64,000 nucleotides of DNA from JANNSO01 sp964485395. Lineage in GTDB: Bacteria; Spirochaetota; Spirochaetia; Treponematales; UBA12059. The stretch is taken from positions 62,001 to 126,000 of the forward strand of contig CAZAJF010000003.1 in assembly GCA_964485395.1 (NCBI GenBank). The letters run 5' to 3'. Positions 16,435-24,914 of the stretch are shown here, one piece after another (the stretch's first letter is position 1; every line of letters starts with the position of its first letter). A model generated the notes under the pieces. The model was not told the origin of the DNA, ran no database searches, and worked only from the letters and a program-made list of their open reading frames with translations. Position numbers and translations under genes: made by a program.

Positions 16435-17319
16435 TTGAAGGCGAAAAACGCTGTCGGAGAGATAATTAACGTCAAGAAAACCAGCCAACTGCTGGGCATA
16501 TGGAAACGGTTGAACAGAAACAAGCTGGCGATGATCGGGTTCTATATTTTAATCGTTCTGATATTTACCGCTATCTTCGCGGATTTTATCGCGCCGTATC
16601 CGAGCGCCAAGCAGGATCTCGAGAATATGCTGAATTTTCCGAGCGCGCAGCACTGGTTCGGCACCGATGAATTCGGGCGGGATATCTTCAGCAGGATAGT
16701 CTACGGCTCGAGGATATCTCTGGGCGTGGGATTCATCGCGGTGGGTTTTTCCGTGATCGTGGGCGGCACCGTGGGCGCCATCGCGGGATTCTACGGCAAG
16801 GGCGTGGATAATTTCCTGATGCGGGTCATGGACGTGCTGATGTCCATACCGCAGATATTGCTGGCGATTTCAATAGTCGCGGCGCTGGGGCCGGGCTTGG
16901 TGAATTTGATGATCGCCGTAGGCATATCATCCATTCCCGGTTACGCGAGAATCGTTAGGGCTTCGGTGCTTTCCATCAAGGACCAGGAATTCATCGAGGC
17001 GGCGCGGGCCGCCGGATCGAGCAACGCACGCATTATCATGCGCCACATAATACCTAACTCCATGGCCCCGATTATCGTCCAGTCCACATTGGGCGTGGCC
17101 TTCGCGATTTTAACCGCGGCCGGTTTGAGTTTCATCGGTTTGGGCATTCAGCCTCCCGCGGCCGAATGGGGATCGATGCTTTCCAACGGCCGGGGATACA
17201 TACGGGACTATGCGTATATGACGCTGTTTCCGGGCCTTGCGATCGTTACCACGATATTCGGACTGAACATACTCGGCGACGGGCTGCGGGACGCGCTTGA
17301 CCCGAAACTTAAGAATTAG
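16435..17319 (+). CDS. Dipeptide/oligopeptide ABC transporter permease DppC-like
   Basis: 294 aa. The start is a TTG at 16435, supported by GGGAGG at 16423-16428 with a 6-base spacer; the next in-frame Met is 32 codons in and lies inside the first membrane helix, so TTG initiation is the best reading. Landmarks are PSAQHWFGTDEFGRDIFSRIVYGSRISLGVG, AGFYGKGVDNFLMRVMDVLMSIP, EAARAAGSSNARIIMRHIIPNSM (coupling loop) and LGIQPPAAEWGSML. All are standard for DppC/OppC. Confidence 0.94.
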   Translation: MKAKNAVGEIINVKKTSQLLGIWKRLNRNKLAMIGFYILIVLIFTAIFADFIAPYPSAKQDLENMLNFPSAQHWFGTDEFGRDIFSRIVYGSRISLGVGFIAVGFSVIVGGTVGAIAGFYGKGVDNFLMRVMDVLMSIPQILLAISIVAALGPGLVNLMIAVGISSIPGYARIVRASVLSIKDQEFIEAARAAGSSNARIIMRHIIPNSMAPIIVQSTLGVAFAILTAAGLSFIGLGIQPPAAEWGSMLSNGRGYIRDYAYMTLFPGLAIVTTIFGLNILGDGLRDALDPKLKN

Positions 17320-17343
17320 AACGCGAGCGGAAGTGAGGATATC

Positions 17344-18312
17344 ATGAACGACGGCGATAAGTTGCTGGAGATAAAAAACCTATCCATACATTATAAAGCG
17401 GCCAGCGGCTTGGTGCGCGCGGTGGAGGACCTCGACTTGAGCCTCCGCTACGGCGAGACGCTCGGCTTCGTGGGCGAGACGGGGGCGGGCAAGACGACGA
17501 CCGCCCTCGGCATCATGAGGCTGGTGCCGAACCCTCCGGGGCAGATCGTGGCGGGCGAGATAATCTTCGAAGGCGAAGACCTTGCCAAAAAAACCGAAAA
17601 GGAGATGCGCGACATCCGGGGAAGGAAGATCGCCATGATATTCCAGGACCCCATGACGTCGCTGGACCCGGTGATCACGGTGGGCGAGCAGATAGCCGAG
17701 ATGATTCGGCTGCACGAAAAAATGTCCAAGCGCGACTCGATGGCCAAGGCCGAGCAGATGCTGGAAACCGTGGGGATCCGTAAGGAGCGCTCCTGCGATT
17801 ATCCGCACCAGTTCAGCGGCGGCATGAAGCAGCGCGTCGTCATAGCCATCGCCCTCGCGTGCAACCCCGCGTTGCTCATCGCGGACGAGCCGACGACCGC
17901 CCTGGACGTTACCATACAGGCGCAGGTGCTCGTGCTCATGAAAAAGCTCAAGGTGCAATACAAGACCTCGATGATCATGATTACGCACGACTTGGGCATC
18001 GTGGCGGAAATCTGCGACACGGCCGCGATCATGTACGCGGGAAACGTGGTGGAGTACGCCGAAACCAAGGCTCTGTACGCCCGGCCGCTTCACCCCTATA
18101 CCGTGGGCCTGTTCAATTCCATACCGGACATCGATACGGACCAGGAAGACCTCAACGTGATCGCGGGGCTTACGCCCGATCCCACGAACCTTCCTTCCGG
18201 CTGTCCCTTTCACCCAAGGTGCCCGAAGGCGATGGAGCAATGCGCCAAGGTGAAACCGGGACGCGTAGAGGTGGAGTCCGGGCATTTCGTACGATGCTAT
18301 CTGTACAAGTAG
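17344..18312 (+). CDS. Dipeptide/oligopeptide ABC transporter ATP-binding protein DppD-like
   Basis: 322 aa ATPase. Walker A is GETGAGKTT (about 41-49), then Q-loop MIFQDPMTSLDPVITVGEQI, signature FSGGMKQR, Walker B LLIADEPTTALDV and switch MITHDLG. The C-terminal domain carries the family Cys motif CPFHPRCPKAMEQC. It contains the canonical DEPTTALD, in contrast to the Ile-substituted ATPases of the other Opp importer at 766-2627. Confidence 0.95.
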   Translation: MNDGDKLLEIKNLSIHYKAASGLVRAVEDLDLSLRYGETLGFVGETGAGKTTTALGIMRLVPNPPGQIVAGEIIFEGEDLAKKTEKEMRDIRGRKIAMIFQDPMTSLDPVITVGEQIAEMIRLHEKMSKRDSMAKAEQMLETVGIRKERSCDYPHQFSGGMKQRVVIAIALACNPALLIADEPTTALDVTIQAQVLVLMKKLKVQYKTSMIMITHDLGIVAEICDTAAIMYAGNVVEYAETKALYARPLHPYTVGLFNSIPDIDTDQEDLNVIAGLTPDPTNLPSGCPFHPRCPKAMEQCAKVKPGRVEVESGHFVRCYLYK

Positions 18313-18328
18313 AAGGGAGTGAACGAGC

Positions 18329-19306
18329 ATGAGCGAAAAATTACTCGAGGTGGTAAACCTCAAGAAGTATTTCAAGACGAAAAAAGGGCTTCTGCACGCG
18401 ATCGACGACGTGAATATTTTCATTAACAAAGGCGAGACGCTCGGCCTGGTGGGGGAATCGGGCTGCGGCAAGTCGACGATGGGAAGGACCATCCTGCGGC
18501 TGCACGAGCCTACGTCCGGCCAGATAATGTACAAGGGCGAGGATATCGCGAAGTACAGCCTCGCGGGCATGAAGAAGATGCGGGGCAAGATGCAGATCGT
18601 GTTCCAGGATCCTTATTCTTCCCTGAACCCGAGGCTTACCGTGCAGAAACTGATAGCCGAGCCCCTGTACGTTAACAAAATATATAAGACGAACGCGGAG
18701 ATGGAAGACCGCATAAAGGCGGTGATGGACGTCGTGGGCCTCGAGCAGCGCCTGATCGAATCGTATCCGCACGAGCTCGACGGCGGCAGGCGGCAACGGA
18801 TAGGCATAGCCAGGGCGCTGTCCATAAATCCGGAATTCGTGGTGCTCGACGAGCCGGTATCCGCCCTTGACGTTTGCATACAGGCGCAGATACTCAACCT
18901 CATGAAGCAGCTGCAGAGGAAATTCAACCTTACCTATTTGTTTATTTCCCATAACTTGAGCGTGGTGAAGCACGTAAGCGACAGGATTGCCGTCATGTAC
19001 CTGGGAAAGATCGTGGAGCTTTCGGATTACAAGTCCATTTTCGTGGAACCCTTGCACCCCTATACGCAGGCCTTGCTTTCCGCCATCCCCAAGACTAAGA
19101 TAGAGTCCGGGAGAAAAGAGCGGATTATCCTGGAAGGCGACGTGCCCAGTCCGATAGAGCCGCCGGCGGGCTGCAGGTTCGCGGGCCGCTGCATGTACAA
19201 GAAAAAAATATGCACGGAACAGACCCCGGAGCTCAAGGATATCGGAGGCCATAGGTATGTGGCCTGTCATTTTTACGGAAACTTAATCAAGAACGGAGCG
19301 AATTAA
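18329..19306 (+). CDS. Dipeptide/oligopeptide ABC transporter ATP-binding protein DppF-like, unusual LDGGRRQR signature
   Basis: 325 aa ATPase. Walker A is GESGCGKST, Q-loop IVFQDPYSSLNPRL, Walker B VVLDEPVSALDV and switch FISHNLS. The Cys motif CRFAGRCMYKKKIC is at the C-terminus. The signature reads LDGGRRQRIGIARAL instead of FSGGQRQRIGIARAL: Ser to Asp and Gln to Arg at positions that contact ATP and the opposite Walker A. Everything else looks intact, so this appears to be a subfamily variant rather than decay. It is separated by one base from the M42 peptidase gene. Confidence 0.93.
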   Translation: MSEKLLEVVNLKKYFKTKKGLLHAIDDVNIFINKGETLGLVGESGCGKSTMGRTILRLHEPTSGQIMYKGEDIAKYSLAGMKKMRGKMQIVFQDPYSSLNPRLTVQKLIAEPLYVNKIYKTNAEMEDRIKAVMDVVGLEQRLIESYPHELDGGRRQRIGIARALSINPEFVVLDEPVSALDVCIQAQILNLMKQLQRKFNLTYLFISHNLSVVKHVSDRIAVMYLGKIVELSDYKSIFVEPLHPYTQALLSAIPKTKIESGRKERIILEGDVPSPIEPPAGCRFAGRCMYKKKICTEQTPELKDIGGHRYVACHFYGNLIKNGAN

Positions 19307-19307
19307 G

Positions 19308-20345
19308 ATGGAACTTGCATTGGACATGGATTACGTCAAGGATTTTCTCGCCGAGATATTGGCCGTCAACGGCTGCGGCGGCGACTGCCGCGAGGCGATG
19401 AAAAGAATGGAGCTGGAATTCAAGCGCTTCGGCATCGAGCCCGCGCGGACAAAGAAAGGCTGCCTCATCGGCACGATACGCGGCGAGAACGACCTGGTTC
19501 ATAAAATGGTAGGCGCCCATATCGATACGCTGGGAGCCATGGTCAAGGAGATCAAGCCCAACGGAAGGCTCAAGCTTTCGCCGATCGGCGGATACGCCTG
19601 GCAGTCTTTCGAGGGCGAGAACGCCATCGTGAGGACGACGGAAGGCGTGGAGTTCACGGGGGTACTGCTTCCGGAAAAGGCATCCGTGCACATTTTTTCC
19701 GACGACGTGCGCGACTCCCCCCGAACGGAAGAGTCCATGGAAGTGCGGATAGACGAAACGGTGCGCACCAAGGAAGACACGGAGAAGCTGGGTATAGCCG
19801 TGGGTGATTTCGTATTCTTCGAGGCTAAGCCCCGGTTCATGAAAAACGGCTATATAAAAGCGCGCTACCTGGACGACAAGGCGTGCGTCGCAGTACTTTT
19901 CGCCACGATAAAATACCTGAAAGATAACAAGATCACCCCGAAATTCACCACGCATTTCTACATCAGCAATTTTGAGGAAGTAGGTCACGGAATTTCAGTC
20001 ATGCCCGAAAAGGTCGACGAGTTCCTGGCTTTGGATATAGGCACGGTCGGAGTAGGGCACACTTCGTGCGAACACTGCGTTACCATCGTCGCCAAAGATT
20101 CGAGGACGCCCTACGATATCGGCTTCAGGCAAAGACTCGTGGAAATCGCGAAGGCCAACGGAATCGACTATAAGGTCGACGTTCATTTCCGCTACGGTTC
20201 CGACGCCTCGGTCGCGGCGATTGCCGGTTTCGAGGTGAATTTCGCCTGCATCGGCATGGGCGTGGACGCGACGCATCACTATGAGCGCACGCATATGGAC
20301 GGCATTTCCGCCAATCTGAAACTCCTCATCAAATATCTGACCTGA
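19308..20345 (+). CDS. M42 family metallo-aminopeptidase
   Basis: 345 aa cytosolic di-metal aminopeptidase (glutamyl/deblocking aminopeptidase and FrvX family), expected to release N-terminal residues from imported peptides. Metal and catalytic landmarks are AHIDTLG near 70, RYLDDKA near 185, NFEEVGHG near 222 (catalytic Glu), FLALDIG, and YGSDAS plus THHYERTHMD toward the C-terminus. It starts one base after the dppF stop and so belongs to the peptide-uptake operon, linking import directly to cleavage. Confidence 0.92.
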   Translation: MELALDMDYVKDFLAEILAVNGCGGDCREAMKRMELEFKRFGIEPARTKKGCLIGTIRGENDLVHKMVGAHIDTLGAMVKEIKPNGRLKLSPIGGYAWQSFEGENAIVRTTEGVEFTGVLLPEKASVHIFSDDVRDSPRTEESMEVRIDETVRTKEDTEKLGIAVGDFVFFEAKPRFMKNGYIKARYLDDKACVAVLFATIKYLKDNKITPKFTTHFYISNFEEVGHGISVMPEKVDEFLALDIGTVGVGHTSCEHCVTIVAKDSRTPYDIGFRQRLVEIAKANGIDYKVDVHFRYGSDASVAAIAGFEVNFACIGMGVDATHHYERTHMDGISANLKLLIKYLT

Positions 20346-20353
20346 TGCAACTT

Positions 20354-20380
20354 CGGCCGGAGACCCGCAGTCTCCGGCCG
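20354..20380 (+). terminator. Stem-loop after the M42 peptidase gene
   Basis: CGGCCGGAGAC / GTCTCCGGCCG make a perfect 11-bp stem with a 5-base loop 9 bp after the stop codon. The nearest T-run (TTTTTT) is about 17 bases downstream, so it may be a weak terminator or an mRNA 3' end protector before the regulator gene. Confidence 0.6.
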
Positions 20381-20471
20381 CTTGTTGCAGTCTCGGCTTT
20401 TTTCCTGTAAAATTATTACTCAAAGCACCGGTCACGCCATAGGCGTCGGCGGGCAGGACGGGCGGATTAAC

Positions 20472-21761
20472 ATGAAAACCAGGATTGGGCTTATCGGGCC
20501 GGGAGATTCCGTACGGCGGATACAGCATGTCGCGGCGGGGTTTGGGGACAAGCTCGAGCTGATCCCCGGAATCTACAGCAAAAAAGAAGAGAGCGCACAG
20601 CTCGCCGCCGATATCGAGCGAGAGGCTGACGTGCTTCTTTTTTCCGGAATCATTCCCTACAAGATAGGCACGTACGCCGGCGGGCTGCAAAAGCCGTGCC
20701 TCTATATTCCAAGCATCGGCACGAGCATCATCCGGGCCATTTGGGAAATGCGCGATAAAAACGAGGGCTACGGCCGCGTCAGCGTAGACTCGATAGAAAG
20801 AAACGACCTCGAGGAGACGGCGGCCGAGCTTGGTTTCAAGTTCGACGCGCTTGAAATCGTGGAATACGACGAGACCACTTCCTACGAGAAACTGGCCGAC
20901 ATGCACGAAGCCCTGTTCCAGTCCGGCCGGACCGAGGTGGCCCTGACCGCGCTCAGCGACAGGACGCGGGACATCCTTGTGGAGCGCGGCGTACGATGCT
21001 ACAGGATATTCCCCACCAGGTACCTGATACGCGAATATATCCAGAGGGCGCTCTACGTGGCCGAGACCAACAAGCTGAAAGCGTATCAGATCTCCGTCAT
21101 GATACTCAGGCTTCGCGGCGGGAAGGCCTCGGTCGTTCCCGAATACGAGTATCTCAAGCTGCGAAACACCTTCGAGCGCCTGCTGATAGACTACACGAAG
21201 GGCCTTTTCGGGTCGATGTTCCCCTTTGGCCACGATGAGTATATTTTATTTACTACCCGGGGCGCCATGGACGACGGCCGGGGCCTCGAGAAGCTGTTCA
21301 AGGCGGCCACGCATACCGGCATAGATTTTTGCGCGGGGCTCGGCTATGGGCAGACGTCGTTCAACGCCGAGGCCAATGCCAGGAAGGCCCTGAACCGCTC
21401 ATGCGCGCTCGCCGGATCCAGCCTGTTCTCGGTGGACGTGGAGGGCGAGATAATCGGCCCGATATCCTCGGAGCTGCAGATGCTGCGCTACAATATTTCC
21501 GAGACCGATGTGGGCGTGCAGGAAGCCGCGAGGGAAACCGGCTTGAGCGCGGCATACATCACCAAGATCCGGTCGATGATGATCATGACGAAAAAAAATC
21601 GATTCGACGTTGAGGAATTCGCGGCGGGTCTCGACGTGAGCGAGCGGAGCGCCAGGAGGATACTGCAGGGCATCGCGGCGGCTGGCAGGGCGGACGTGGT
21701 GGCTTTGGAGAACAAGTCCACGACGGGGCGCCCTCGCAGGCTCTACGAGCTGAAGCTCTAG
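20472..21761 (+). CDS. Transcription regulator with PrpR-N-like sensor, GGDEF-like middle and C-terminal winged helix
   Basis: 429 aa. The start at 20472 (MKTRIGLIGPGDSV) is chosen because it begins a Rossmann-like strand; upstream frame residues look non-coding and the ribosome site is weak. Residues 1-190 resemble the PrpR_N/TRAP-type sensor (ADVLLFSGIIPYKIG, then YRIFPTRYLIREYIQRALYVAE). Residues about 200-310 resemble the degenerate GGDEF-like domain found in CdaR/PucR regulators (AYQISVMILRL, then GLGYGQTSFNAEANARKAL). Residues about 340-429 form a winged helix (GVQEAARETGLSAAYITKIRS, then GLDVSERSARRILQGI). Position after the peptide operon suggests it controls it. Its stop shares CTAG with the recG stop on the other strand. 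Confidence 0.7.
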   Translation: MKTRIGLIGPGDSVRRIQHVAAGFGDKLELIPGIYSKKEESAQLAADIEREADVLLFSGIIPYKIGTYAGGLQKPCLYIPSIGTSIIRAIWEMRDKNEGYGRVSVDSIERNDLEETAAELGFKFDALEIVEYDETTSYEKLADMHEALFQSGRTEVALTALSDRTRDILVERGVRCYRIFPTRYLIREYIQRALYVAETNKLKAYQISVMILRLRGGKASVVPEYEYLKLRNTFERLLIDYTKGLFGSMFPFGHDEYILFTTRGAMDDGRGLEKLFKAATHTGIDFCAGLGYGQTSFNAEANARKALNRSCALAGSSLFSVDVEGEIIGPISSELQMLRYNISETDVGVQEAARETGLSAAYITKIRSMMIMTKKNRFDVEEFAAGLDVSERSARRILQGIAAAGRADVVALENKSTTGRPRRLYELKL

Positions 21762-23833
21762 CCGGTTCCGACGGTTTTTTCCGCGAACGGACTGGCGCGC
21801 TCCAGTACGGCCCTTACGACTCCGCCCTCGCTGCCCGTGAGGTCGGGGTCGGCGCGGAGCAATTCGGCGGCGTCCTGCCGGGCGGCCTCGAGCAATTCCG
21901 TGTCCCGCACAGGATCTGAAAACGTAAGCCGAAGGGCTCCCGCCTGGGTTGTCCCCGTAATCTCGCCCGGGCCTCGGATCCTGAGATCTTCTTCCGATAT
22001 CTTGAATCCGTCCGTCGTCTCCTTCATGGCCATGACGCGGCGCTTGGCGTCCTCGCCCAGTTTCTCCGACCAGACTAGGAAGCAGTACGATTGCCGGGTG
22101 CTTCTGCCCACGCGTCCCCGCAGCTGGTGCAGCGCCGCGAGGCCGAAGCGCTCCGCGTGCTCGATGACCATGCAGGTAGCCTCGGGAACGTCCACGCCTA
22201 CTTCCACGACGCTGGTAGCCACGAGAAACCGTATCTCTCCGCTGGAAAAAGCTGCCATCGTGGAACGCTTCCGGTCCTCGGGAAGCCTGGAGTGTATCAA
22301 GCCTCCGCCGTACTCCGGGTATACGTCCTTTTGCAAGTGATCGAACATGGCCTGGGCGTTCTTGAGTTCGAGCTTGTCCGAATTCTCGACGAGGGGATAG
22401 ACGAAATAGGCCCGGTTGCCCGCATGAAGCTCGCGTTTTACGAAATCGTATACGCGGCGCTCGTTGCCGTCCTTGGCCAAATGAGTGATTATTTCTTTGC
22501 GTCCCGGAGGCATCGTCCTGATCGTCGACACGGACAGGTCGCCGAAGGCGGTGAGGGCGAGCGTCCGGGGTATGGGGGTCGCGCTCATCATAAGCATGTC
22601 CGGCTTGTTGCCCTTGGCGCCGAGGGCGATTCTCTGGAGCACTCCGAAGCGATGCTGCTCGTCCACGATGACGAACCTGAGGTTTTTATAACTGACATCG
22701 GAGGAAAACAGGGCGTGCGTGCCCAGTGCTATGTCTATGTCGCCGCGGGCAAGCGCCGCGAGCAGGGGTTTGCGCGAGGAGTCGCTTACGTTGCCCGATA
22801 GGTAGGCCAGGCGTATGCCCAGCGGTTCAAGTAGCTTCGCGGCGTTGTCCGCGTGCTGCCTCGCAAGCAACTCGGTCGGCGCCAGCAGCGCCGCCTGACC
22901 GCCGCCCGCCACCGCGTACAGCGCGGCCATGAAGGCCACCAGCGTCTTGCCCGAGCCGACGTCCCCCTGAAGAAGTCTGGCCATGGGCCAGGGGCTTGCC
23001 ATGTCTTCCCTTATTTCCGCCAAGGTTTTTTCCTGGTCTGCCGTCAGCGAAAACGGCAGGCGTTCCTTCAGGATGCCGGCGAGGGAGCCGTTTACCGGAT
23101 TGCGCTGGATACTGTCACGGCGCCGTTCCATGCTGCGCTTGAGAATCATTACCTGAAAGTAGAACAGCTCTTCGTAGGCAAGCGAGCGTCGCGCCAGCGC
23201 AGCGTCGGCCGGAGAGGCCGGATGGTGCAAGTCCCGCAGGGCTTGGGTTTTTCGCTGCAGTTTCCGGAAGGTGGCGATGCCCGGGGGAATCTCGTCATCC
23301 ACCTTGCCCCATTTTTCGAGCGCCCGCCCGGTCAGTTTCCTGAGAACTCCCTGGCTGATCCCTTCCGTGAGCGGGTAAACGGGCAGCGTCGCGTCGGCGG
23401 TCCCCGGGGCGGCTTCCAAGCCGTCCGGAATCGCCTCAAGCTCGAAAGAGGCCGACTGCAGCTCGCCGTACCGGTGTTCGAGCTTGCCGAAAAGCCGCGC
23501 CTTGCAGCCTTCCGGAAAGCTTTTTTCCATGAACGGCCTGTTGAAGCAGACGAGCACGGCTCGCGAACCCGAAGAGTCTTCCGCGTATAATTTCAGCGTC
23601 TTCATGCGCCCGAAGCCGAACCATTCGTGAGCCGCTATAATAACATCGCAATTGACCGGACCTTCGGCGTAGGAGGCTATCTTGCGCGGCACTGTCCTGT
23701 CCTCGTAATCCCTGGGAGGGTACAGGAGCAGATCGGCGATGCTGAAGATTCCAAGCTTTGCGAGTTTCTTGGAAACGGCGGGGCCTGCGCCTTTCAGGTC
23801 CCCGACCGATTCGAGCAATTCCCGGGTAAACAC
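21758..23833 (-). CDS. recG: ATP-dependent DNA helicase RecG
   Basis: Branch-migration helicase acting on stalled forks and Holliday junctions. 691 aa from GTG at 23833, 7 bp after the upstream stop; a longer frame to 23884 would overlap that gene and add Arg/Pro-rich residues. Wedge OB domain lies in the first 280 residues. Helicase motifs visible are LLQGDVGSGKTLVA (I), TELLARQHA (Ia), VDEQHRFGV (II, DEQH), MSATPIPRTL (III), VATSVVEVGVDVP (V) and QLRGRVGRS (VI). This matches RecG by order and length. It is co-oriented with two envelope-type genes directly upstream. Confidence 0.95.
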   Translation of the reverse strand: MFTRELLESVGDLKGAGPAVSKKLAKLGIFSIADLLLYPPRDYEDRTVPRKIASYAEGPVNCDVIIAAHEWFGFGRMKTLKLYAEDSSGSRAVLVCFNRPFMEKSFPEGCKARLFGKLEHRYGELQSASFELEAIPDGLEAAPGTADATLPVYPLTEGISQGVLRKLTGRALEKWGKVDDEIPPGIATFRKLQRKTQALRDLHHPASPADAALARRSLAYEELFYFQVMILKRSMERRRDSIQRNPVNGSLAGILKERLPFSLTADQEKTLAEIREDMASPWPMARLLQGDVGSGKTLVAFMAALYAVAGGGQAALLAPTELLARQHADNAAKLLEPLGIRLAYLSGNVSDSSRKPLLAALARGDIDIALGTHALFSSDVSYKNLRFVIVDEQHRFGVLQRIALGAKGNKPDMLMMSATPIPRTLALTAFGDLSVSTIRTMPPGRKEIITHLAKDGNERRVYDFVKRELHAGNRAYFVYPLVENSDKLELKNAQAMFDHLQKDVYPEYGGGLIHSRLPEDRKRSTMAAFSSGEIRFLVATSVVEVGVDVPEATCMVIEHAERFGLAALHQLRGRVGRSTRQSYCFLVWSEKLGEDAKRRVMAMKETTDGFKISEEDLRIRGPGEITGTTQAGALRLTFSDPVRDTELLEAARQDAAELLRADPDLTGSEGGVVRAVLERASPFAEKTVGTG

Positions 23834-23840
23834 GCGGCGC

Positions 23841-24911
23841 CTACTTGAACTTCGCGGCGGCGGAAAGCGCGGCGAAAAAATCAAGGCCGCTTATTTCTTC
23901 TTCCGGAATGAAATTTTTTCCATCCGGAAGGTTCATTATGCCTTCTTCGACGATTCCAAGCGTAGCGTCGAACCAAGCCTTTCCATACGCCACGTCGGGC
24001 ACTGGACTCGCGGCGGAGGACGCATAACGCGCGCTGTATCTTTTGAGCATCTCGGATTTTCCGCGCGACAGCAATTGCCAGAGAAACAGCGCGGCGTCTT
24101 TTCGGGTGCCGGTGGACTCCGGCTTGGACGCCTGATCGGAAAACCAGCCAGCGCCTTTGAGCCGCTCGAAGAGCACTCCCGGAGCCCAGGTGGCCCCGCC
24201 GGTAAACCAGTCGAGAAGCGCGGTTTCCTGTTGCGTGACTATGACCATGCCGATGAGGGATAGCGGCTTGGCGCTCAGGTAAGCCGCGGAGCTTCCGGCT
24301 ATTTTCCCATCCAGGTCGCGAAGAGCGTAGGCCTTGTCGCGGAACGGCGAAAACAGGAGGAGGTATTCGGCAGGCAGCCTTGGCAGCGAAGCGTCGAACA
24401 GCGCAAGCGCCTGGCGATAATTGCCGGTTTCCAGGAGTATCGCCGCTTTTTCGGCTGTCAGCCTGTCGGAAATATCGGCCTTCGCGATGGCTGCTTCCAG
24501 TAATGCTAATTTTTTTTCAGGGCTGGGTTCGAGCCTGGATTCGACAAGCAGCGCCAACTCGTCCCCGGGGTATTGTGCCCGCGACTGCGCGAGTTTTTTT
24601 TCCGCCTCGTTCGGCTTTCCCGCGAGCAGGGCCGCTTCGGAATCGAGTGCAAAAAGCCTTGCGCGGTAAAGAGGATCGGTATTGGGGGTCTTTGCGAGTT
24701 CCTCGAGATTGCTTCTCGCCGCGGCCAGGGCTTTCGCGTCCGGGTTTGCGCGGAGCCGGACGAGCTCGAGCTCCAGCCTGCCTAAATCCTCGGCTTTCGC
24801 GCCCGGAAGGGATTCATAGGCAATGTCCCTCTGGATGCTTGCGCATGAAAAAAGAAAGCATGCGATGAATACCGCCGGAATCAGCCGAAGAAAAATTGAC
24901 ATAGTTTTCAT
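23841..24911 (-). CDS. Putative lipoprotein with TPR-like helical repeats
   Basis: 356 aa. The signal sequence MSIFLRLIPAVFIACFLFSC ends in LFSC, a relaxed lipobox acceptable in spirochaetes. The mature protein consists of helical pairs (AEKKLAQSRAQYPGDELALL, ETGNYRQALALFDASLP) typical of TPR-type scaffolds. Two ATG codons (24911 and 24903) are possible; the first has GGTAG upstream. The gene lies 3 bp after the stop of the 24915-27596 gene and 7 bp before the recG GTG, so all three look like one transcript. No specific function can be assigned. Confidence 0.75.
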   Translation of the reverse strand: MKTMSIFLRLIPAVFIACFLFSCASIQRDIAYESLPGAKAEDLGRLELELVRLRANPDAKALAAARSNLEELAKTPNTDPLYRARLFALDSEAALLAGKPNEAEKKLAQSRAQYPGDELALLVESRLEPSPEKKLALLEAAIAKADISDRLTAEKAAILLETGNYRQALALFDASLPRLPAEYLLLFSPFRDKAYALRDLDGKIAGSSAAYLSAKPLSLIGMVIVTQQETALLDWFTGGATWAPGVLFERLKGAGWFSDQASKPESTGTRKDAALFLWQLLSRGKSEMLKRYSARYASSAASPVPDVAYGKAWFDATLGIVEEGIMNLPDGKNFIPEEEISGLDFFAALSAAAKFK

Positions 24912-24914
24912 TTT

